NCBI GenBank assembly: GCA_022838705.1
Contig: JALHJZ010000003.1
Location: forward strand, 112,377 to 176,376
DNA: 64,000 nt
Source of the DNA: Candidatus Bipolaricaulota bacterium
Lineage (GTDB): Bacteria > Bipolaricaulota > Bipolaricaulia > Bipolaricaulales > Bipolaricaulaceae
Direction: 5' to 3'
Positions within the stretch are counted from its first letter, which is position 1. The number at the start of each line of letters is the position of its first letter. This document shows, in pieces, positions 17,434 through 28,546 of this stretch. Below the pieces are notes generated by a model. The model was not told the DNA's origin and did not search any database. It saw nothing but the letters and a program-made list of their open reading frames with translations. Both the position numbers and the translations under genes were made by a program.

Positions 17434-18272
17434 AAGCGCCCCCCCTGCGCCGCGACGTAGCGCTCCAGGGCGTACCTCTCCTCATCCGTGAACGTCCCCA
17501 GCCGAGAGAGGAGGAGGTCCCAGTTCACAAGGTCCCCCGGGAACTCCGGGCCGTCCACGCACGAAAACCGCGTCTCCCCTCCGACCTCGACCCGACAGGC
17601 CCCGCACATCCCCGTGCCATCGAGCATGATCGCGTTGAGGGAGACGGTCACGGGCACCCCGAACTCCTGGCAGGTCCTGGCGCAGAACTTCATCATGATC
17701 GCGGGGCCGATCGCCCATACGTGCGCGACCTTGCGCGCCGTGAGCACCTCCTGGAGGGGGATCGTAACCACCCCCTTCACCCCCTGGGTCCCGTCGTCGG
17801 TGGCGATGTGGAGCTCGGAGGAGACCGCGGCGATGCGGTCCAGCCACAGCAAGAGGTCCTTCGTCCGCGCCCCCACGACCGCGATCACCTCGTTCCCCTC
17901 CTCGCGGAGCGCCCGGGCGATGGGATAGATGGGGGCGATCCCCACGCCTCCACCCACGCAGACCACGGTCCCGTAGCGCCGGATCGCGGAGGGAGATCCG
18001 AGCGGGCCCACCACGTCGCGGATCGTGTCCCCGATGCCGAACCTCTCCCCGAGCTCCCGCGTGCTCTTCCCCACCATCTGCACCACCAGGGTGATCGTCC
18101 CCCGCCCGGGGTCCCAGTCCGCCAGCGTGAGGGGGATCCGCTCCCCCCGCTCATGAAGGCGCACCACCACGAACTGGCCCGCCCGGGCCCGGGCGGCGAT
18201 GCGCGGGGCCTCCACCACGAGCTCCACGACGTTCGGGCCCAGGGGCTGCTTCGCACGGATCATGTTTACCAT
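17430..18272 (-). CDS. nfnA: NfnA: small subunit of electron-bifurcating NADH-ferredoxin:NADP+ oxidoreductase
   Basis: 280 residues, a ferredoxin-NADP reductase-like protein. An FAD-binding barrel (ARAGQFVVVRLHERGERIPL) is followed by the NAD domain GGGVGIAPIYPIARAL. The C-terminal [2Fe-2S] motif LDGTGMCGACRV...FSCVDGPEF has the unusual Asp plus three Cys arrangement typical of NfnA. Some proteins of this type are called sulfide dehydrogenase beta subunit, but length and partner fit Nfn. The start ATG follows gaaggtga. The gene is divergent from the main sigma factor gene across a 247-base gap. Confidence 0.9.
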   Translation of the reverse strand: MVNMIRAKQPLGPNVVELVVEAPRIAARARAGQFVVVRLHERGERIPLTLADWDPGRGTITLVVQMVGKSTRELGERFGIGDTIRDVVGPLGSPSAIRRYGTVVCVGGGVGIAPIYPIARALREEGNEVIAVVGARTKDLLLWLDRIAAVSSELHIATDDGTQGVKGVVTIPLQEVLTARKVAHVWAIGPAIMMKFCARTCQEFGVPVTVSLNAIMLDGTGMCGACRVEVGGETRFSCVDGPEFPGDLVNWDLLLSRLGTFTDEERYALERYVAAQGGRL

Positions 18273-18407
18273 CGTTCACCTTCCCGGCATTGATCCCTGA
18301 TTATGACCCGCATCGCCCCATCGGGGGGCGCCGCCCTGGGACGCGCCACCTCCGTTCCGATCGCCAAAACGGGCCAAAACATCCATTGAGACAAGACTCC
18401 CCTCCCC

Positions 18408-18436
18408 TTCACAGCGAGGCCATTTCGTGCTATAGT
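18408..18436 (+). promoter_or_regulatory. Sigma-70-type promoter of the main sigma factor gene
   Basis: TTCACA at 18408-18413 and TATAGT at 18431-18436 are separated by exactly 17 bases. The predicted transcript starts near 18443 and has a leader of about 77 bases ending in the sigma factor ribosome-binding site. Confidence 0.65.
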
Positions 18437-18519
18437 CTCTTGTAGACGTGAGAGGATTGTCTCATCCCCCCGTTTTCGTACGCACATTTGTGCACAATGG
18501 AGGCTCAAGGAGTGACCCG

Positions 18520-19466
<947 letters not shown>

Positions 19467-19470
<4 letters not shown>

Positions 19471-21734
19471 CTCTTCCGCTTCTTCTTCGCCGAGCCCTGT
19501 TTCGGCTTTTTCGCGGCCGGGGTGGGCTCCTCGTGGGTCGGGCAAAGAGCGTTCGAGCAGCGCACGCCCCGCCGCGGATCCTCATAGATCGCGCCTTCCC
19601 CGCACGTCGGGCAGGCCCCGATCGGACGCCCGGGAACGAGGAACCGGCAGTCCGGGTAGCGGGAGCAGGCGTAGAAGGTGCCGTAGCGCTTCCCGAACCG
19701 CTCCACGAGCTCCCCCTCTCCACAGCGGGGGCAGGCGACCCCGGTCGGGACGGGGGACGTGGTCCGGCAGCTCGGGCAGGAGAGGTACCGCCCGTAGCGG
19801 CCGTGCCGGACGGCCATCGGCGTCCCACACTTCGGACAGGGGGTGGCGGGAGCGGACTCGGCCGCGGCCAGGCCCGCCGCGAGTTCCACGCGATCCGGCG
19901 TATAGCGGAAGGGGACGTGGGGGGGGAGGGCCTTCGTGGTCCGGCACTCCGGGTACCGGGAGCACCCGAGGTACAGGTTCCCCCGCCACACGCGGACCTC
20001 CATCGGCGCCCCGCAGGATGGACAAGCCACGTCGCTCAGGGCGCGGAACGGTTTCCCTCCCTGCGAGAGCGCCTCCTCCACCGTGTGCAGCCGGGGTGAA
20101 AACCAGCGGTAGAACGAGCGGAGGAGCTCGCCCCGCCCAAGGTCGCCCTCCTGGATTCGATCGAGATCGGACTCCATCCGGGCGGTGAACGCTTCCTCCA
20201 CCGTCTCCGGGAAGTACAGGCGCAGAAGATCGGTCACGAGGTGCCCGAGGAGGGTCGGCCGAAGCGAGCTCCCCTCGCGCACCACGTACCCACGGTCCTG
20301 GATCACGGACACGATCTGGGCGTAGGTGCTGGGGCGTCCGATCCCCTCCTGTTCAAGCTTGCGCACGATCCCTGCCTCGGTGAACCGCTTCGGGGGCTCG
20401 GTCGTGTGCTCCTCGACCTTGATCTTCGGGCGCGGGAGCTCCAGGCCAGGCGCGAGCCCATCGGGGAGGGAGGCCTCCTCGTCCTCGAGCGGGGCCACGG
20501 GGAGCACGGAGGTGAACCCCGGGGAGAGCATCCGCGACGAGGAGGCGCGGAACGTCCGGTCTCCGGCACGGATCGTGACCTTCCGGCGAACCCAGACCCC
20601 GTCCGCCATCTGGCTCGCAACGAACCGCCGCCAGATGAGGCCGTAGAGCTTGCGCTGGTCCGGGGTGAGGTGGGGCGCCACCTCGTCCGGCGTGTGGGTG
20701 ACCTGGGTGGGGCGGATCGCCTCATGGGCATCCTGGGCCCGCCTCTTGTTCCGGAAGTGCCGCGGCTTCGGGGACAGCGCCTTGGCCCCGAACTCGGATC
20801 TCACGAATGCCCGCGCGGCGGCGATGGCCGAGTCCGCCACGCGCACGGAATCCGTGCGCATGTAGGTGATGAGGCCCACCATCTCCCCACCGATCGCCAC
20901 CCCCTCGTACAGGCTCTGGGCGATCTGCATCGTGCGTTTGGGGGAGAACCCAAGCTCGCTCGACGCCGCCTGCTGAAGGGTGGAGGTGATGAATGGCGGC
21001 GACGGCCGCCGGAGGACCTCCTCCTCCTCAACCGCCTCCACCGTGAACCGCGCCCGGGCGAGATCCTGGGTCAGGGCCGCGACCTCGTCCGGGGCGGTGA
21101 GCCGGCCGTCGAGGCGCGCCGTGAACGGGGGCTCTGACGGGAACAGGGCAGCCACTTCCCAGTACGGCTCCGGGACGAAACTCTGGATCTCCAGCTCCCG
21201 ATCGCAGATGAACCGCAGGGCGACGGACTGCACGCGGCCCGCCGACAGGCCTTCGAACCGCCGGCCCGCCAGCACCCGCGACAGCAAGGGGCTGATCTGG
21301 TACCCGACGAGTCGGTCCAGGATCCGGCGCGCTCGTTGGGCCTCCACCTTGGCGAGGTCGATCGGCCCGGGGTGGCGGAGGGCCTCCTGCACCGCCTGGG
21401 GGGTGATCTCGTGCAGGAGGACCCGCACGTACCTGTCCCCATCGCCGAGGAGCTCCATCAGGTCGTAGGCGATCGCTTCGCCCTCCCGATCGGGGTCGGT
21501 GGCGAGGTAGACCCGGGACGCGTCCTCGGTCTTCTTGCGCAGCTCGGCGAGGAGCTTGCGGTCCCGCACGACCCATTTTGGGGTGAAATCGTCGTTCAGT
21601 TCAACGCCGAGCTCATCCTCGGGGAGATCGCGGACGTGTCCCTTGGAGGAGAGGACGACGAATTCGTTGCCGAGGTAGGAGGCGAGGGTGCGGGCCTTCG
21701 TCGGTGACTCGACGATCACGACATCCTTGGGCAT
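19467..21734 (-). CDS. topA: DNA topoisomerase I
   Basis: 755-residue type IA topoisomerase that relaxes negative supercoils. The TOPRIM domain has [10 protein letters not shown] and [15 protein letters not shown]. The active site is [12 protein letters not shown] with the nucleophilic Tyr. [17 protein letters not shown] residues (here [19 protein letters not shown]) lie before it. The C-terminus carries four Cys4 zinc ribbons, beginning [21 protein letters not shown] and CPTCGEG, and a Lys-rich tail. A promoter (TTGCGC, 17, GATAAT) lies upstream. The 3-prime end meets the sigma factor gene. Confidence 0.96.
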
Positions 21735-21748
21735 GGTTTCAGGCGCGC

Positions 21749-21777
21749 ATTATCAGGGGGAAGGTCGCGGGGCGCAA
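21749..21777 (-). promoter_or_regulatory. Sigma-70-type promoter of topA
   Basis: On the minus strand, TTGCGC (21777-21772) and GATAAT (21754-21749) are separated by 17 bases, extended by a T giving TGATAAT. The predicted start is about 10 bases before the topA ATG, so the leader is very short. Confidence 0.5.
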
Positions 21778-21789
21778 GGGACTGAAGAG

Positions 21790-21819
21790 CTGAGCCCCGG
21801 CCACGAGGCCGGGGCTCAG
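21790..21819 (-). terminator. Hairpin terminator behind groESL
   Basis: A perfect 13-bp stem, ctgagccccggcc pairing with ggccggggctcag, with a 4-base loop. It lies 19 bases after the groEL stop. On the minus strand it is followed by ctcttcagtccc, a modest pyrimidine tract. It separates the groESL transcript from topA. Confidence 0.7.
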
Positions 21820-21837
21820 CATCGGTTGCCCGTTGAC

Positions 21838-23466
<1,629 letters not shown>

Positions 23467-23739
23467 CTAGCCCTCCACGATCGCGAGGACGTCCGTGGTC
23501 TTGACGAGCAAGTGCTTCTCCTCGCCGATGCGGATCTCCGTGCCGGAGTACGCGGAGATCAGTACCGTGTCCCCGACCTTCATCTCGAACTTCTCGCCGG
23601 TCCCGAGGGCGACCACTTCGCCCTTGACCGCCTTCTCATCCTTCACCGATTCGGGAAGGACGATCCCCCCCGCCGTACGGCGCTCTTCCTCCTCGATCTT
23701 CTTGACGAGGATCCGATTCCCCAAAGGCTTTACCTTCAT
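23467..23739 (-). CDS. groS: Co-chaperonin GroES (10 kDa)
   Basis: 90-residue heptameric lid of GroEL. MKVKPLGNRILVKKIEEEER is the family start, the mobile loop TAGGIVLPESVKDEKAV is complete, and AYSGTEIRIGEEKHLLVKTT closes the fold. ATG at 23739 follows aaggaggtg at ideal distance; GTG at 23745 is in frame but lies inside that ribosome-binding site, so I rejected it. Expression is expected to be heat inducible through HrcA at the operator 22 bases upstream. Confidence 0.96.
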   Translation of the reverse strand: MKVKPLGNRILVKKIEEEERRTAGGIVLPESVKDEKAVKGEVVALGTGEKFEMKVGDTVLISAYSGTEIRIGEEKHLLVKTTDVLAIVEG

Positions 23740-23760
23740 CGGCACCTCCTTGGTGTGAGT

Positions 23761-23787
23761 TTAGCACTCCTGGGGTACGGCTGCTAA
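23761..23787 (-). promoter_or_regulatory. CIRCE-like operator (HrcA site) before groESL
   Basis: TTAGCACTC at 23761-23769, nine bases, then GGCTGCTAA at 23779-23787. The consensus is TTAGCACTC-N9-GAGTGCTAA; the first arm (plus strand) is perfect and the second has two mismatches. It sits between the promoter and the groES start, the standard position for HrcA repression. Confidence 0.85.
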
Positions 23788-23795
23788 CCTCTGGC

Positions 23796-23823
23796 ATTGT
23801 ACCGGCCCCCTCTGCGGCGTCAA
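23796..23823 (-). promoter_or_regulatory. Sigma-70-type promoter of groESL
   Basis: On the minus strand TTGACG (23823-23818) and TACAAT (23801-23796) are 16 bases apart. The predicted start falls at the edge of the CIRCE-like element, so bound HrcA would block initiation. Confidence 0.75.
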
Positions 23824-23883
23824 GGTTGAAGGGCGCGCCGGACGGACCTGACCGCTCCGGTTGGTCCCGCGCAGAGGGCCCCG

Positions 23884-23913
23884 TTGCCATCGGGCCCGGA
23901 GCGCGACTACAAT
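23884..23913 (+). promoter_or_regulatory. Promoter of ruvB, giving a very short or absent leader
   Basis: TTGCCA at 23884-23889 and TACAAT at 23908-23913 are separated by 18 bases. The expected transcription start near 23920 is only a few bases before the ATG at 23924, and no Shine-Dalgarno is present. Confidence 0.6.
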
Positions 23914-23923
23914 GCGCACGACA

Positions 23924-24925
23924 ATGGTCAACCGCATCACCGCCCCCGATCGCCAGGAGGGCGACCCCACCGGTCGCACCCTGCGGCCCCAATCCCTGGC
24001 CGAGTTCGTGGGGCAGAACGCGATCCGGGAGCGGCTACAGGTGTACATCCAGGCGGCCCGGGCACGGGGGGAGCCGCTCGACCACGTCCTCCTCCTCTCG
24101 CCGCCGGGGCTGGGCAAGACAACGCTCGCCCATATCATCGCCTGGGAGATGGGGAGCGAGATCAAGGTCTCCTCCGGGCCGGCGATCGAACGGCCGGGCG
24201 ACCTCGCCGCGATCCTCACCCACCTCGCGCCAGGGGATGTGCTGTTCTTGGACGAGATCCACCGCCTGCGGCCCCCCGTGGAGGAGGTCCTCTACCCGGC
24301 GATGGAGGACTACAAGCTCGACATCGTGGTCGGAGAGGGCCCCCACGCCCGCTCGATCCGGCTCGACCTGGCGCCGTTCACGTTGGTGGGGGCCACGACG
24401 CGGGAGGGCCTCCTCACCACTCCGCTACGGGACCGGTTCGAGGTCGTGTTCCGCCTCGACTTCTACGCCCCGGAGGAGCTGGCGGAGATCCTCACCCGTG
24501 CTGCGCCCCGCATCGGGTGCGAGGTGGACCGCGATGCGGCCGGGGAGCTGGCGCTGCGGGCGCGGGGGACGCCGCGGATCGCGATCCGGCTCCTCCGCCG
24601 GGCGCGCGATGTGGCCCAGGTGGCCGGCACGAGGCGGATCACCGCTGCCGCAGCCCGGGAGACCCTGGCCATGCTCGGGATCGACGAGATGGGGCTCGAC
24701 GCATTGGACCGTCGGATCCTCACCATCCTCGTGGACCGCTTCGATGGGGGACCGGTGGGGTTGGACACACTCGCCGCCGCGCTGGGGGAAGATCCGGACA
24801 CGATTGCTGACCTGTACGAGCCGTTCCTGATCGCACTCGGGTTCATCCGCCGCACCCCCCAGGGGCGGGTGGCGAGCGAGCGGGCCTACGCCCACCTCGG
24901 GCGGACGCCGACCCGTCTCCTCTAG
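23924..24925 (+). CDS. ruvB: Holliday junction branch migration helicase RuvB
   Basis: 333-residue AAA+ motor that drives branch migration with Ruv[21 protein letters not shown] is the family start. Walker A is SPPGLGKTT, Walker B is [10 protein letters not shown], and sensor 1 and the Arg finger region read [20 protein letters not shown]. The C-terminal winged helix ends [22 protein letters not shown] chose ATG 23924; ATG 23912 in the same frame overlaps the -10 hexamer and the frame continues upstream to 23861. ruvA and ruvC are not in the window. It ends 4 bases inside the convergent phosphotransferase gene. Confidence 0.95.
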   Translation: MVNRITAPDRQEGDPTGRTLRPQSLAEFVGQNAIRERLQVYIQAARARGEPLDHVLLLSPPGLGKTTLAHIIAWEMGSEIKVSSGPAIERPGDLAAILTHLAPGDVLFLDEIHRLRPPVEEVLYPAMEDYKLDIVVGEGPHARSIRLDLAPFTLVGATTREGLLTTPLRDRFEVVFRLDFYAPEELAEILTRAAPRIGCEVDRDAAGELALRARGTPRIAIRLLRRARDVAQVAGTRRITAAAARETLAMLGIDEMGLDALDRRILTILVDRFDGGPVGLDTLAAALGEDPDTIADLYEPFLIALGFIRRTPQGRVASERAYAHLGRTPTRLL

Positions 24926-25467
24926 GGCCGGCGGAGGAACGCCCGCGCTCCGGAGAGGAACTCCCCCACCACCCCGACGAACCGGCGCCAGTCAAGGATC
25001 AACGCCACACCGGTCCAGATGAGGCCAGCATAGACAACGACCGGGTCGTGCCACAGACCGACGACGAACGGCAGGAACACCCACGGGCAGGCGAGGATCA
25101 TCGTCACGGACTTGAAGCGGGGGAACTCCCCCGACCACTTGAGGACCGCAAGCGAGATCGCAGTCCCCACGAGGAGGTACAGCACCGCCGGGAGCGGGGG
25201 GACGAAGCCCGTCAGGATGAGGTAGATGGCCGAGGAGAGGACCATCAGCATGTCGATGTGGAACTCGTGCTCGCCGATCCACGTCGGGTCCTTCTCCCAG
25301 CGGCGGGCGAGCCGCCCGTCGGCCATGTCCGTTGTCCACCCGAGGAGGAGGAGGAAGGCCACCGTCCGCAAGGCGGATGGCCCGACGGGCACGAGGCCGA
25401 GGATCGCCACTGCCGCCAGCGCACGCGTCGCCGTCAGCCAATCCGGGATCCACTTCTTTTTGGCCAT
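24922..25467 (-). CDS. CDP-alcohol phosphotransferase family membrane protein, atypical motif
   Basis: 181 residues with five to six membrane helices, resembling phosphatidylglycerophosphate or cardiolipin synthases. The N-terminal [19 protein letters not shown] is typical. The catalytic motif DxxDGxxARx8Gx3Dx3D appears as [20 protein letters not shown] followed by HEFHID: the first two Asp and DG..AR are present, but spacing after AR is one longer, the Gly-Asp distance is stretched and the final Asp is missing. It may have another substrate or be inactive. ATG 25467 follows gagggtgg. It lies 53 bases downstream of the Lpt fusion on the same strand, consistent with envelope lipid work. Confidence 0.75.
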   Translation of the reverse strand: MAKKKWIPDWLTATRALAAVAILGLVPVGPSALRTVAFLLLLGWTTDMADGRLARRWEKDPTWIGEHEFHIDMLMVLSSAIYLILTGFVPPLPAVLYLLVGTAISLAVLKWSGEFPRFKSVTMILACPWVFLPFVVGLWHDPVVVYAGLIWTGVALILDWRRFVGVVGEFLSGARAFLRRP

Positions 25468-25520
25468 ACCACCCTCACAAGTATAACCCATCGTTCCGCG
25501 CGGGGCGGATGCTTGGGATC

Positions 25521-28472
25521 CTACTCCCCGAGGCGCAACCCTTCATCGAGGGGGGAGAAACGGACCTTGGCCTGGGCGAACGCCGGCACCTCGAGCGAGA
25601 GGCGGATCCCCCCCCGCTGGGCGGCCAAGCCGAGGCGCAGGCAGCCCGCGATCGAACGAACGATCCCCCCCTCGAGCTGCACGAGGTTCCCGGTGCGGAA
25701 GTCGTACTCGATTGCCCCGGAAACGGACCAGTCCGGGGTGAGCGCCCACTCCACGCCCGCCGCCGCCCGGCCGAGGGCCAGCGGGGCCATCCCCACACGG
25801 GCCGCCGCGAATAGGGAGATGGACCCATCGGACCACGACGCCCTCGCCACCGTGTCCTCCCACGCACCGTCGCCCTTCGTCCCGCCCGTCACCGTGAGGC
25901 GGGCCGGCCCGTTCTGCACCGTAAATGACCACCTCGCCCGGGCTAAGGCGAGGGGAAAGGAGAAGGAGAGGTCGGACGAGAACCCCGCTCCAGCCACGGT
26001 CCACCTGAGGGGGAGCGGGGCGGCCGCGGCGAGGTCCCACCCCCACGTCAGCCGTTCCTGCCACCCTCGGAGCTGGGCCGAGAACCCGACCGAGAGCTGG
26101 CTCACCGGCGGCTCAGCGTCGAACGCAAACGGTGACTGGCCGATCACGCCCCGCCCGAAATAGGAAAGGGAGAACGGTCCCCAGGAGAGGCCGGGGCCGA
26201 TCGCCCCCGTCACGCGTTCCCCGGTCGCGTAATGGGCGAACGATGCCTGCCACGGCAGGGAGACGGAGATGGGGCCGACCTCTCGCTTCCCCGTCCAAGA
26301 GAGGCGGAGGGCCTGCCGCCACCCGGAGGTCTCCTCCTCGCGGAACACGCCGCCGGAGAAGTGAAGGGAGAGGTCCCCCCCGAGCCAATCCCTCTCTGTC
26401 CGCGCGACGGTGATCTCGGGGGCGCGTTCGTAGCGGATGCCCTCCCCCTCTACCCACCCCCACGTCACGGCCCACTCCCACCCTTGCCCGCTCCCGGAGA
26501 GGCCCGCCCGGCGGGTGGTCGAAGTGAGGTGGAGCGCGCCCGTCCACGGGGCGTCAGCTCCCCCTCCTGACAGATCGAGATGGAGGGAGGACGGGGTGAG
26601 GGCGAGCGACCCGTTCTCCCACAGCGCCCGGAGCGACGGATCAGCCCGGCCCGTCCCGGGGTACCAGGTGATGCCGACCGCGCCGACCCATCCCTCCCCA
26701 AACGCCCACGGGATCGCCCACCGCAGGAAGAGATCCCCCCCCGTCCACCCGATCTCCGGGAACAGGGGGAATCCCTCCTCGCCCAGGCGAGCAGCGTAGA
26801 ACGGGAGCCACCCCACTGGGATCCCGAACGAGGTCACGACGATGGACCGTGCATACAGCCACTCGTCAGGCACGAGCTCGAACTGGGATGCCTCCACGGT
26901 GTAGGGGGCAGCGGAGAGGCAGGGGCAGGTTGTGAACCGGACGCCGTGGGCCTCCACCCGGACGAGCTCGCCCGAGGCGAATTGGGCCTCGCCCTGCTCC
27001 CCGAAGAAGAGAAGCGTCTCCTCCTTCTCCGGGCCGCGGAACGACGAGGCGCCGCTGAACCCGCTCGCCGTGACGGAGGACAGCTCACCCGCAGGGCTGA
27101 GCTGGGCCGCGAGGTGGGACGCGCGCAGGTCGCCATCGGGGGTGAGGAGGACGGCGCCCTCGGCCACGACGGACCAGCCCTCCGCCTCCTCGCAGGCGCG
27201 GAGGGCTTCCGCCTCCAGGACATACGCACCGAACTCGGCGCGAACCCCACGTCCCTCCAGCGCGGTCGCCCCGTCGGCCACGATGAGCTCGTCCGCGCGC
27301 AGGGACGAGAACGGTGGCCCCGCCGCTCCCGAGAGGTCGCCCACCAGGAGCAAGAAGAGGAACGGAAGGAGCCCGCGCAGCCGCAGGCGGTCGGAGGTCA
27401 CCAACAGGAGGAGCCCCAGCAGGCCGAACACGAGGTGGGGGATCCACGCCCCAAGGGAGGCGGGGACGACGCCCCGTTGGGCGAGGGTCCGGGCCCACAC
27501 GAACATGCCCTGCGCCGCCGCGGCGAGGAGAAACCCCGCGATCGCCCCCGCCGCCCGCCCGCGGCGGCCGAGCAACAGCCCAAGCGGCGCCCCGAACAGC
27601 ACGAATACGAATGCGGCCACCGCCACCGCGATCTTCGAGTGGTACTCCACCACGAACGACCGCGGGTCGAGCCCCGACCGACGGAGGAGGTCAATCCGCT
27701 CCGCAAGCTCGCGCAGCGACATCTCGGCCGCGGTCTTCCCCCCAAGCACCGCCCGCCGCAGGTCCTCCTCCACCTCGAGGGTCAACCGCTCGAACCGCAC
27801 GAGCTCGGTGAGACCCCCATCGGGGGCGAACCGCAGCACCCGCCCCGCGGTGAGCTCGAGCGTCCCCCCCTCAAACCGGCCTTCCTGGGCGGTGATCACC
27901 GTAGGGAACCGCCCTTCCACAGGGTAGATCCGCCCAGTGATGTCGTAGATGAGGATCCCCGTGAGCCGCTCGCCCTCGCTCCGCTCCACGTAGTACGTCT
28001 CCCCGTACAGCCCGCGGAAGAACACAGCCTCCTTTACCTGGGGGACCGCCCCCCGGTAGAGGAGGGAGAGGAGCTCTTGGCGGTAGGCCGCCTCCGCCGG
28101 GGGAACGGCGAACTCCCCGAGGGAGAACGAGACCGCGCTGGCAACGGCCCCGAACGCGAGGAACGGCACCGTGAGGCGGCGCAGGGAGTACCCGAGGGCC
28201 TGGAACGCGAGGAGCTCGCGATCCGCGGCGAGGCGCCCCAGGGCGAGGAACGTGGCGAGGAGCGCCGCAGCGGGGATGGCATAGGTGAACAGGGTCGGTA
28301 GCTTGAACGACACCAGCCGGAGGAGCTCCGCGGCCCCGGCGCCGTGGGCGAACACGGTATCGGAGAGGGAGATCACGAGTTGGAGCCCAATGAAGACGAG
28401 AAAGGCGAGGATCGCCACGCAGAACGGCGGCACGATCTCCCGGGCGAGGTAGCGGTCCACCCTCCACTTCAC
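25521..28472 (-). CDS. LptF/LptG permease fused to LptA-like and LptD-like domains
   Basis: One uninterrupted 983-residue frame. Residues 1-360 are a YjgP/YjgQ (LptF/G) permease: helices near 12-37, 56-78 and 100-118, a periplasmic domain about 120-280, then helices at 281-302, 307-327 and 342-359. Residues 361-385 (RLRLRGLLPFLFLLLVG, then DLSGAAG) look exactly like a Sec signal peptide with a cleavage site. Residues 390-510 resemble the OstA/LptA jellyroll (RADELIVADGATALEGRGVR). From about 515 (CPCLSAAPYTVEA, ARSIVVTSFGIPVGWLPFYA) it is LptD-like, and 575-983 is strand-rich barrel. It would move lipopolysaccharide from inner to outer membrane. GTG start; TATGAT lies 5 bases upstream. Family calls are by eye. 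Confidence 0.85.
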   Translation of the reverse strand: MKWRVDRYLAREIVPPFCVAILAFLVFIGLQLVISLSDTVFAHGAGAAELLRLVSFKLPTLFTYAIPAAALLATFLALGRLAADRELLAFQALGYSLRRLTVPFLAFGAVASAVSFSLGEFAVPPAEAAYRQELLSLLYRGAVPQVKEAVFFRGLYGETYYVERSEGERLTGILIYDITGRIYPVEGRFPTVITAQEGRFEGGTLELTAGRVLRFAPDGGLTELVRFERLTLEVEEDLRRAVLGGKTAAEMSLRELAERIDLLRRSGLDPRSFVVEYHSKIAVAVAAFVFVLFGAPLGLLLGRRGRAAGAIAGFLLAAAAQGMFVWARTLAQRGVVPASLGAWIPHLVFGLLGLLLLVTSDRLRLRGLLPFLFLLLVGDLSGAAGPPFSSLRADELIVADGATALEGRGVRAEFGAYVLEAEALRACEEAEGWSVVAEGAVLLTPDGDLRASHLAAQLSPAGELSSVTASGFSGASSFRGPEKEETLLFFGEQGEAQFASGELVRVEAHGVRFTTCPCLSAAPYTVEASQFELVPDEWLYARSIVVTSFGIPVGWLPFYAARLGEEGFPLFPEIGWTGGDLFLRWAIPWAFGEGWVGAVGITWYPGTGRADPSLRALWENGSLALTPSSLHLDLSGGGADAPWTGALHLTSTTRRAGLSGSGQGWEWAVTWGWVEGEGIRYERAPEITVARTERDWLGGDLSLHFSGGVFREEETSGWRQALRLSWTGKREVGPISVSLPWQASFAHYATGERVTGAIGPGLSWGPFSLSYFGRGVIGQSPFAFDAEPPVSQLSVGFSAQLRGWQERLTWGWDLAAAAPLPLRWTVAGAGFSSDLSFSFPLALARARWSFTVQNGPARLTVTGGTKGDGAWEDTVARASWSDGSISLFAAARVGMAPLALGRAAAGVEWALTPDWSVSGAIEYDFRTGNLVQLEGGIVRSIAGCLRLGLAAQRGGIRLSLEVPAFAQAKVRFSPLDEGLRLGE

Positions 28473-28546
28473 GCTCGATCATACCGGGCCGGGTTCGGGC
28501 CGACTACGTCTGGACGGTGTGGGTCGCTCGGACGCGAAGCCGGTGG

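Noticed and set aside
18363..18380. Repeated GCCAAAAC between nfnA and the sigma factor gene
   Set aside because: Two 8-base copies only; too short to call an operator without conservation.
26580..28301. Plus-strand 573-residue frame opposite the Lpt fusion
   Set aside because: Composition is Arg/Glu/Pro-rich with no domain; the minus-strand frame shows clear membrane helices and beta segments.
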